From contig NC_000961.1 of assembly GCF_000011105.1 (NCBI RefSeq), forward strand, positions 1,660,662 to 1,724,661: 64,000 bases of DNA. The letters are read 5' to 3'. The position numbers and the translations under genes are program-made. Positions 36,589 through 43,497 of this stretch are shown here, piece after piece (the first letter of the stretch is position 1; the number at the start of each line of letters is the position of its first letter). The notes beneath the pieces are model-generated. The model had not been told where the DNA came from and did no database searches. It saw only the letters and a program-made list of their open reading frames with translations. Source of the DNA: Pyrococcus horikoshii OT3 (GTDB lineage Archaea > Methanobacteriota_B > Thermococci > Thermococcales > Thermococcaceae).

Positions 36589-36765
36589 GGTTAGAATATC
36601 CACGTAGGTTTAGGAGATGCAACTGAAAACATCAACGAGAATCTAACTATATTCCCGAGTTTTAGAATTTGAGAGAGAAGAATAAGTCCTCACTCAAATA
36701 CATTTCCCAGTTAAATATATCCGCCTAAAGTAACTTCAGCCGTTCTACCGCATAAGGAGGTGATA
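36589..36765. other. 177-base gap between the foreign-looking ORF and purQ
   Basis: I find no gene or clear RNA here. It holds a strong isolated Shine-Dalgarno-like AAGGAGGTGAT (36754-36764, plus strand) followed by no start codon, ending at the purQ stop. That could be the remnant of a gene start lost in a rearrangement. Confidence 0.4.
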
Positions 36766-37437
36766 TTACTTCTTCATCCACTCCACTATACTTTTGAACA
36801 CTTTTAACCCATCTTCACTCCCCAGGAAGCGGTCACTCGCCCTCTCAGGGTGAGGCATCATCCCAAGAACATTTCCCTGTTTATTTGTAACTCCAGCTAT
36901 ATTCAGCACAGAACCATTTGGATTTGCTTCCTCTGTAATACTTCCCTTTTCATCACTATACTGGAATACAATTCTAACCTTAGAGGGATTATCAATGTAG
37001 TAATTACCCTCTGCATGTGCTATCGGCATTCTCACAACTTCTCCTTCCTCATAGAGGTAAGTGAAGGGAGTCTCAACGTCAACGACTTTTAAGTGAACCC
37101 ACTTGCACAGAAATCTCGGTATCTTATTTGGTCTAAGGGCCCCGGGAAGAAGATTAGCTTCAGTTAAAATCTGAAAGCCATTGCATATTCCAAGTATAGG
37201 CCTTCCCTCTTCGGCAAGTTCTCTTATTTCCTCCATTACTTTTTGCCTAGCAGCTATTGCCCCAGCTCTCAAATAATCAGCGTAACTGAATCCCCCTGGG
37301 ATCACAACTCCATCGTAATCTTTCACACTCTGCTTATACCAAACCCTCTCAGCTTCCCCACCGGCCCTTTTTATAGCTTCAACTGTCTCAAAGTCACAGT
37401 TAGTCCCAGGAAATACTATTACAGCAAATTTTACCAT
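36766..37437 (-). CDS. purQ: Phosphoribosylformylglycinamidine synthase subunit PurQ (glutaminase)
   Basis: 223 residues from [20 protein letters not shown], with Shine-Dalgarno GGTGATAATC before the [38 protein letters not shown] (nucleophile Cys in GICNG) and MPHPERASD (catalytic His and Glu) mark a class I glutamine amidotransferase. It gives ammonia to PurL in the complex with PurS. It follows purS with a 5-base gap. Confidence 0.97.
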   Translation of the reverse strand: MVKFAVIVFPGTNCDFETVEAIKRAGGEAERVWYKQSVKDYDGVVIPGGFSYADYLRAGAIAARQKVMEEIRELAEEGRPILGICNGFQILTEANLLPGALRPNKIPRFLCKWVHLKVVDVETPFTYLYEEGEVVRMPIAHAEGNYYIDNPSKVRIVFQYSDEKGSITEEANPNGSVLNIAGVTNKQGNVLGMMPHPERASDRFLGSEDGLKVFKSIVEWMKK

Positions 37438-37442
37438 GATTA

Positions 37443-37682
37443 TCACCATTTTTCGATGGTATATTCCCAAGTATGAATTAAGGGATTAGCTAACAATCTT
37501 TTGCACATTTCCTCGACGTCTTTCTCCGGATTATCGCTCTCTAAAATAAATTCAAAGCATTTTGGCACCCTTAGATCCTCAACTTTATACCCAAGGTTCT
37601 TGAGGGCATTTCCAATTACCCTACCTTCTGGATCGTTGAGTCCTTCTTTTAGCCTAACGAGAACCCTAACCTTCCACTTCAT
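37443..37682 (-). CDS. purS: Phosphoribosylformylglycinamidine synthase subunit PurS
   Basis: 79 residues. [60 protein letters not shown] are diagnostic of PurS, the small dimeric subunit bridging PurL and PurQ. First gene of the purSQ operon; its promoter region holds a TATA element and a palindrome (37731-37748). Confidence 0.96.
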   Translation of the reverse strand: MKWKVRVLVRLKEGLNDPEGRVIGNALKNLGYKVEDLRVPKCFEFILESDNPEKDVEEMCKRLLANPLIHTWEYTIEKW

Positions 37683-37730
37683 TTTCCATTACCAAAAAGA
37701 TGTAAAAATTGGAAATTTAAAAGGATTATT

Positions 37731-37748
37731 TTAACATTTTTATGTTAA
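37731..37748. promoter_or_regulatory. Perfect palindrome, candidate purine operator upstream of purSQ
   Basis: TTAACATTTTTATGTTAA: arms of 7 bases (TTAACAT/ATGTTAA) with a 4-base centre, of the same length and TTRACA-N6-TGTYAA pattern as the site before purL. On the minus strand it is followed by AATAATCC and a TATA-like TTTTAAATTT, then the shared AATTTTTACAT block (37700-37710). It lies immediately after the PGI stop codon. Confidence 0.65.
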
Positions 37749-38318
37749 TTAATTCTTCCACCTCGGATTGTCAACGACCTTAACTTCACCATTTTCCTCT
37801 ATGACAATTTTGCTAAACCCTTTCTCAGCAATAGTTCCATAATCATGCCCAGCATCCGCCGGGTAGATCGCTAAGAATATGAAAGGCTCATCTCCAGTGT
37901 TCACGGTTCTATGGGCCCAGTATGGTGGAACATAAACAACTGTCCCGGGCTCCATAGGTATCCATCTAGCCTCTCCCTCGGGAGTCTGAAGGAGCATTCC
38001 ACCCTTACCCTTTAATGCAATGTAAACTTCGGCCCTATCCCTCTTTGCATGGAAATGACCCTTTGTAAAGAAGAACTCCTTTCCGACTTTTCCTGGGTAT
38101 AGAACGGTTGTAGCGAAGTTTAGATCACCTTCCTTTTCTTCCTGTTCCACAGCATATACCTCATAGACTACTGGATCTTCCCTCTCCACCAATTCTCTCC
38201 AGGTTTCTTCATCTAGAAAATATCCCTTCATGTCACTTAGCCTTCTTACTAACTTCTTTGCTCCCTCAATTACTCCACTTTCAAAGTCTACCTTCACGCC
38301 AAGGGGTTCTTTGTACAT
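37749..38318 (-). CDS. pgiA: Cupin-type glucose-6-phosphate isomerase (cPGI)
   Basis: 189 residues from MYKEPLGVKVDFESGVIEG, with GGTGGTGAAG before the ATG. The cupin metal site is FFTKGHFHAKRDRAEVYIALKGKGG (HxH and Glu) plus YVPPYWAHRTVN (His). This metal-dependent PGI is the Thermococcales analogue of the classical enzyme and interconverts glucose and fructose 6-phosphate. It overlaps the 177-residue membrane protein gene by 38 bases. Confidence 0.96.
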   Translation of the reverse strand: MYKEPLGVKVDFESGVIEGAKKLVRRLSDMKGYFLDEETWRELVEREDPVVYEVYAVEQEEKEGDLNFATTVLYPGKVGKEFFFTKGHFHAKRDRAEVYIALKGKGGMLLQTPEGEARWIPMEPGTVVYVPPYWAHRTVNTGDEPFIFLAIYPADAGHDYGTIAEKGFSKIVIEENGEVKVVDNPRWKN

Positions 38319-38814
38319 CTTCACCACCTAATCTTTCTTTGCGCCTCTTCTTTTTGACCTTTTCCATCTCACCCTGAAGATAGCTAGCGAAACCTAATAA
38401 TGAGAGAATGCTTCCCGCGATCATTAGAACGAAACCTATGGGAGAGAGCCAAGAGTATGGATAAGCATATCCAATTACGGAGAGGGTGTACAAAACTTCT
38501 CCATCTGTTTCTATTTTTGGGTAATCTTCCATATCACTCAACGTAATTGTGTTGTTTGAAAGCTCCAGAGAATAGTACTTTCCACCAGAATAGACAGAAA
38601 CACTTGCATTTTTTGAGTACAGAGTTAAGTTACAGTCCACTATCGTTATTATCCTATCTGAGTATAGGAAGTGTGATCCTGGAGTAAGAGTCCCCTTAAG
38701 CTCTTCTCTTTCAAGCTCGGCTTTCATCGAGATAAGGGCTAACCCAAGGGATAAGAAAAGTAAGAGGAGGCCAAAGAGTATAGTTGGATACCTAACCGCA
38801 TCCTTGATTCCCAT
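38281..38814 (-). CDS. Two-helix membrane protein of unknown function
   Basis: 177 residues, not recognised. TILFGLLLLFLSLGLALISM near the N-terminus and WLSPIGFVLMIAGSILSLLGFASYL near residue 125 are membrane helices. The part between (40-120) is a polar, strand-rich domain likely outside the membrane (LYSDRIITIVDCNLTLYSKN). The cytoplasmic tail is strongly basic (KVKKKRRKERLGG). It lies between the Opp ATPase operon and PGI; start ATG at 38814 has no strong ribosome site. No function is claimed. Confidence 0.65.
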   Translation of the reverse strand: MGIKDAVRYPTILFGLLLLFLSLGLALISMKAELEREELKGTLTPGSHFLYSDRIITIVDCNLTLYSKNASVSVYSGGKYYSLELSNNTITLSDMEDYPKIETDGEVLYTLSVIGYAYPYSWLSPIGFVLMIAGSILSLLGFASYLQGEMEKVKKKRRKERLGGEDVQRTPWREGRL

Positions 38815-38826
38815 TTCTTAGCACCG

Positions 38827-39834
38827 CTAAATCTCTCCTACCCTATGGCACTCAACCCAATGATTGTGGCTGTACTCTATCAGCTGGGGTTGCTTAACAT
38901 CGCACAAGCCTTTCTTGAAGTATATGCACCTCGGATGGAATCTACATCCTGAAGGTATGTTCACGGCACTTGGAACTTCACCCTTAATTGGCAATTCTTT
39001 AATCACATCTTTCCTCTCAGGGATCGGCTCTGGGACAGCTGCTAGCAACGCCCTCGTGTATGGATGGAGAGGATTGTCTATGATCTCCTTCGCAGGACCC
39101 ATCTCCACTATCCTTCCAAGGTACATTACCGCAATCCAGTCGGCGAAGTATCTAGCGGTCGAAAGATCGTGAGTAATGTAGAGGTAAGTGACACCCATCT
39201 TCTCCTTAAGCTCCTTCATGAGTTCCAGAATCTCAGCCCTAATCGAAACGTCAAGCATTGAAACAGGCTCATCAGCGACCACGAAAGTTGGGTTGAGGAT
39301 TAATGCTCTAGCGATAGCTACCCTCTGCCTCTGACCACCGGAAAGCATGTGAGGGAATCTGCCAACGTACTCCTCCGGTGGCGTTATCTTTACCATTTCT
39401 AAGGCTTTATATATCAACTCCTCACGCTCGGCCCTCGTTTCTCCTATCCCATGAATGAGCAAAGGCTCTTCCAAGACATCATATATCCTGAACCTCGGGT
39501 TCATTGAGCTAAAGGGATCCTGGAATATCATCTGAACCTTCCTTCTATAAGCCTTTATCTCCTCCTTAGTCCTCAACTCCGTAACATCCTGGCCCTCGAG
39601 GTATATCTTTCCATCAGTTGGCTCAAGTAACTTTACTATCAGCTTTCCAGTCGTTGTTTTTCCGCAACCGCTCTCTCCAACCAAGGCGAAGACCTGTTGC
39701 TTGTAGATTTCAAAGCTTACGCCATCAACCGCCTTCACGAACTTCTGAGGTTCTCCTCTTAAAGCTGAGAGAAATCCCCTTCTTACTGGGAAGTACTTTT
39801 TAAGGTTTTCAACCTTCAGTATTGGCTCGGACAT
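38827..39834 (-). CDS. ABC transporter ATP-binding protein, OppF/DppF type
   Basis: 335 residues. Walker A is GESGCGKTT (around residue 54), Q-loop in QMIFQDPFSSMNP, signature LSGGQRQR, Walker B FVVADEP followed by SMLDVSIRA and ITHDLS. The C-terminus SGCRFHPRC with CD is the oligopeptide-transporter ATPase extension, which may hold an iron-sulfur cluster. Fifth gene of an Opp/Dpp-type operon read on the minus strand. It takes up peptides or oligosaccharides with its partners. Confidence 0.93.
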   Translation of the reverse strand: MSEPILKVENLKKYFPVRRGFLSALRGEPQKFVKAVDGVSFEIYKQQVFALVGESGCGKTTTGKLIVKLLEPTDGKIYLEGQDVTELRTKEEIKAYRRKVQMIFQDPFSSMNPRFRIYDVLEEPLLIHGIGETRAEREELIYKALEMVKITPPEEYVGRFPHMLSGGQRQRVAIARALILNPTFVVADEPVSMLDVSIRAEILELMKELKEKMGVTYLYITHDLSTARYFADWIAVMYLGRIVEMGPAKEIIDNPLHPYTRALLAAVPEPIPERKDVIKELPIKGEVPSAVNIPSGCRFHPRCIYFKKGLCDVKQPQLIEYSHNHWVECHRVGEI

Positions 39835-39843
39835 GCTCTCACC

Positions 39844-40803
39844 TCACAGGAGCCAGCATGCTGCATAGTGATCCTTATCAACCTCAACCATCTTCGGCTC
39901 CTCTTCCTTGCACTTATCCATTGCATAAGGACACCTTGGGTGGAATCTGCAACCGCTTGGCGGGTTAATCAAGTTCGGTGGACTCCCAGGAATGAATTCA
40001 AGTTTTTCGACATCTTCGTGAAGTCTAGGAATTGCGGCTAGGAGTTTCTGAGTGTATGGATGGGCTGGTTCGTAATAGATCTTCTCACTAGGCCCGATCT
40101 CCACGAGCTTCCCAGCGTACATCACAGCCACTCTATCACTAATCTCAGCAAGAATGCTTAAGTCGTGGGTAATGAATATCATTGAGAGGCCAAGCTTCTT
40201 CTTTAACCTCTTCATTAAATTAATTATTTGAGCTTGAACTACCACGTCTAAAGCCGTTGTTGGCTCGTCGGCTATTACTATGTCAGGTTCCAGGAGTAGG
40301 GCCATTGCTATTACAACCCTTTGTTTCATTCCACCTGAAAGCTCGTGGGGATACCTGTAAACGATCTCTGGGTCGAGTCCTACGAGCTCTAAATACTTCA
40401 TAGCCCTGTCTAAAGCATCTTCCCTGTCCATTCCCTTGTGATATATCAAGGGTTCAATCATTTGATATCCCACGGTATAAACTGGATTGAGAGCATTCAT
40501 TGCCCCCTGGAAGATCATTGAAATCTTCTGCCATCTTATCTCCCTTCTCAGGACATCCTCAGGTAATCCAACAATTTCCCTACCGTCGATCTTTATGCTA
40601 CCACCAACGATTCTTCCTGGGGGCTGGGGCATTCCCATTAGAGTGAATCCAATAGATGATTTTCCGCAACCACTCTCTCCAGCTAAGCCAAGAACTTCAC
40701 CCTTCTCTAAGTCGAAGGTAACGTCGTCAACGGCCTTAACGGGGCCCCTAGAGGTGAAGTAATACATCTTAAGGTTCTTAACCTCAAGTATCTTCTTACC
40801 CAT
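39844..40803 (-). CDS. ABC transporter ATP-binding protein, OppD/DppD type
   Basis: About 319 residues, start MGKKILEVKNLKMYYF after GAGGTGG. Walker A GESGCGKSS, signature LSGGMKQR, Walker B VIADEP then TTALDVVVQA, ITHDLS. C-terminal SGCRFHPRCPYAMDKCKEE is the Cys-containing tail shared with the OppF-type partner. Both ATPases lie downstream of the two permease genes in one operon with gaps of about 10 bases. Confidence 0.93.
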   Translation of the reverse strand: MGKKILEVKNLKMYYFTSRGPVKAVDDVTFDLEKGEVLGLAGESGCGKSSIGFTLMGMPQPPGRIVGGSIKIDGREIVGLPEDVLRREIRWQKISMIFQGAMNALNPVYTVGYQMIEPLIYHKGMDREDALDRAMKYLELVGLDPEIVYRYPHELSGGMKQRVVIAMALLLEPDIVIADEPTTALDVVVQAQIINLMKRLKKKLGLSMIFITHDLSILAEISDRVAVMYAGKLVEIGPSEKIYYEPAHPYTQKLLAAIPRLHEDVEKLEFIPGSPPNLINPPSGCRFHPRCPYAMDKCKEEEPKMVEVDKDHYAACWLL

Positions 40804-40813
40804 ACCAACCACC

Positions 40814-42238
40814 TCATAATCTCCTGAGCCTCGGGTTCAGGACTCTATCTAACGCGGTACCAATCAAGACGAACGTCAAAGCTACTAGTGCGATAGCTAT
40901 TCCTGGAGGAATCACCCACCACCAATAGCCATTAACGGCAGCTCCGGCAACTTGGGCATCGTGGAGTATCTGACCCCATGTTACCTGGGTTGGATCACCA
41001 AGTCCCAAGAAGCTTAGAGAAGCCTCGGCTAGAACGGCACCTGGAACGCTTAAAGCCATCTGAGCAAATGCGTAAGGTAGCAACTGTGGAACCATGTGCT
41101 TGAAGATAATCCTTCCGGTTCCAGCACCAAGCGCTATCGCGGCCTCTACATAAGTCTGCTCCTTAATCTGGTACGCCATACTTCTCGCAACTCTCGCTAT
41201 TCCCACCCAACCGAACACTGCTAATAGTAAAACTATCTGCCAAAGCTGGATATGACCTCCAAAGTAAGTTCCCAGGAGGATTAGAATTGGAAGCGTTGGT
41301 ATTGAAGCCATGAACTCCTGGAATCTCATCATTAGCTCATCCGTCCAGCCACCAAAGTACGCTGCGGCTACACCGTAGAATATTCCTATTAGAACTGAGA
41401 GTACCGCAGTCGAAATTCCAACAGCTAATGACACTCTCGAACCCCATACAAGTCCAGCAAAGAGATCTCTACCCTTATCATCAGTCCCAAGGTAACCGTA
41501 GGTTCTTCCGGTGAGCACTACCTCAGCTTTTGAAAGATCTACTGAAGTTCCCCTTGGAAGTTTTATCTCATATATTATGTGATATTCACCCCTAAGTGGC
41601 TCGGGTGAGTCAAGCATATTCGGAGATATCTTAGCGAATACAACCTTTAGCGTATCCAACGTTGTTATAAGCTCAAACTCCTTTGTTGGATCTAACTGGA
41701 TTCCAGTCTTCATTTTAACCCAGTTAATTACATTTCTCCTAACATTGGTATCCCTTGCAATCTGAATGTTCGTGGATCCCTTTATCTTTAATCCGCTCAG
41801 CAAAGTCAGCTCTTCTCCATCGGGCCTCTTGACTTTCAATGTTAAGGAAGGTTTTAACCTTCCTGAAGAATTACCGGAAACGTGCATCATGACTATATCC
41901 TGAGGAGGTACATCATACTGCATATTATAGGGGATATCAATTATTATCTTGTTTTTGCTTTTAGTTACATACTTCTGTAACTCCTCTGGGGGTATCATAA
42001 GATGGGGGGCCTCTTTTACACCGCTAAACACTCCGGCCCACGTCGGTGGCACGACTTTCGGATAATCAATCCATATTGTCTTCCACTTATCCGGAATGTC
42101 AGGCTGAGTTATGTAAGGAGCGCCAAGGGCGATTATAATCCAGAAGATTAATAGAGCTATCCCTAAAATTCCAGTTTTTTGTCTCTTGAATTCAAACCAG
42201 AAATTTGAGAGTGAATCCTTGATATCAACCCATCTCAT
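40814..42238 (-). CDS. ABC transporter permease, OppC/DppC type, with large insertion
   Basis: 474 residues, longer than the usual 280-310. A first membrane helix (GILGIALLIFWIIIALGAPYI, about 25-45) is followed by a 200-residue non-membrane region (about 50-250), then the permease core starting TDDKGRDLFAGLVWGSRVSLAVG with five further helices and the EAA-type loop YVEAAIALGAGTGRIIFKHM. The inserted region has strand-like segments and would lie outside the membrane. This may help binding-protein docking in this group. Confidence 0.9.
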   Translation of the reverse strand: MRWVDIKDSLSNFWFEFKRQKTGILGIALLIFWIIIALGAPYITQPDIPDKWKTIWIDYPKVVPPTWAGVFSGVKEAPHLMIPPEELQKYVTKSKNKIIIDIPYNMQYDVPPQDIVMMHVSGNSSGRLKPSLTLKVKRPDGEELTLLSGLKIKGSTNIQIARDTNVRRNVINWVKMKTGIQLDPTKEFELITTLDTLKVVFAKISPNMLDSPEPLRGEYHIIYEIKLPRGTSVDLSKAEVVLTGRTYGYLGTDDKGRDLFAGLVWGSRVSLAVGISTAVLSVLIGIFYGVAAAYFGGWTDELMMRFQEFMASIPTLPILILLGTYFGGHIQLWQIVLLLAVFGWVGIARVARSMAYQIKEQTYVEAAIALGAGTGRIIFKHMVPQLLPYAFAQMALSVPGAVLAEASLSFLGLGDPTQVTWGQILHDAQVAGAAVNGYWWWVIPPGIAIALVALTFVLIGTALDRVLNPRLRRL

Positions 42239-42249
42239 TTCTTCTCACC

Positions 42250-43299
42250 TCACATCTTTGCTGAAGCTCCAACTCTGACTCTTGGATCTAGGAATCCGTA
42301 TGATATGTCGGCGATTATAACTCCAGTCAAGTACAGAGCGACGCTTATGAACGTTAGACCCATAACAAGGTTAATTTCATTTGTCTGAATTGCTATCCAG
42401 TAAACCCTACCCATACCTGGCCAGTTAAAGACACTCTCAGTTATGATTGCACCACCAAGTGATCCGAGCAGGGAGAATATCGTCATTGTGACTATTGGAG
42501 GTGCTGCAGCCCTTAAGGCGTGACCATAAATCACCTTCCTTTCGGGGACACCTTTAGCCCTAGCGGCCATAATAAAGTCTTCCTGCATTGTTGTGATCAT
42601 TATATTCCTAGTTACCCAAGCCCAACCTCCAAAGAGTACGAAGACTATTGTAAATATTGGAAGGACTAACCTTTTTGCAACATCAAGGACGTGAGCTAAT
42701 CCTGTTAAATTAGGATCTGGCATTGAATTAGCAGGGAACCATCCGAGCTTAAATGCGAAGATAAGTAGGGACATCATTCCAAACCACCACATTGGAATAC
42801 TTGTAGTTACTAGGGCCAGGATAGATAGCGATCTATCGAATGCACTCCCCACCATTTGAGCAGCTTTTACACCCAAGAGAAGCCCTATTATGATGACTAT
42901 AATTTGAGCCGTTGTGAAGAGGAGTATCGTCCTTGGAAGGGCTAATGAAATTATGTTCTTTACGTTTCTCTCAGTTCCAAATATCGGTATTCTCGTATTA
43001 CCAAAATCTAACATTATCGTCCTCTTTGAATAATACAAGACTCTCCACCAATAGGGTCTATCTAATTTAAATTGGTGCCTATAATAGGCAATTCTTTCAG
43101 CTCTCCACTCATCTGGATTAGCAGGGGCCCTTCCTCTTTGAGCTAAACTTTGATACTCAGAATTTATCAGCTCTTGGATTCTATTTTCTAGATCTTTCTC
43201 TGCTACCTTAACGAAGAGTGCTGAGACGACCAACGTCACTATCGAAAGCACTATTAGCGCGTTAATAATTCTAATGACAAGATATTTCCCTAATCCCAT
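42250..43299 (-). CDS. ABC transporter permease, OppB/DppB type
   Basis: About 349 residues from MGLGKYLVIRIINALIVLSIV, start after GGTGTGAG. Six membrane helices, with an extra polar stretch between helix 1 and 2 (LENRIQELINSEYQSLAQRG to PYWWRV). MAARAKGVPERKVIYGHALRAAAPP is the cytoplasmic EAA loop that meets the ATPase. A TATA box (AAGATATATAAG, 43375-43386, minus strand) upstream suggests a promoter within the operon, separate from the binding-protein gene. Confidence 0.93.
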   Translation of the reverse strand: MGLGKYLVIRIINALIVLSIVTLVVSALFVKVAEKDLENRIQELINSEYQSLAQRGRAPANPDEWRAERIAYYRHQFKLDRPYWWRVLYYSKRTIMLDFGNTRIPIFGTERNVKNIISLALPRTILLFTTAQIIVIIIGLLLGVKAAQMVGSAFDRSLSILALVTTSIPMWWFGMMSLLIFAFKLGWFPANSMPDPNLTGLAHVLDVAKRLVLPIFTIVFVLFGGWAWVTRNIMITTMQEDFIMAARAKGVPERKVIYGHALRAAAPPIVTMTIFSLLGSLGGAIITESVFNWPGMGRVYWIAIQTNEINLVMGLTFISVALYLTGVIIADISYGFLDPRVRVGASAKM

Positions 43300-43497
43300 C
43301 TCACACCCTCCTGAACATTCCAGTTTTTGAAGGAACAAGTTTGAACATTATCTTTTTCAAGCTTGTAAAACTACCTTATATATCTTACTTTCGAAAGTCA
43401 TCTAAACGATAAGCCGAAAGAACTAACGAGAAAGAGAGCTTAAGAGAAGGGTTTCTAAAATTTAAAAATCAAGGAGAAAACTAAAGGGGAGGAGAAA
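43300..43497 (-). promoter_or_regulatory. Intergenic region with promoter for the Opp permease genes
   Basis: A 198-base gap between the binding-protein stop and the OppB start. It has a good TATA box on the minus strand (43375-43386) and an A-rich tract (43455-43490) that, read on the minus strand, gives T-runs suitable for termination after the binding-protein gene. This would let the binding protein be made in excess over the permease. Confidence 0.5.
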
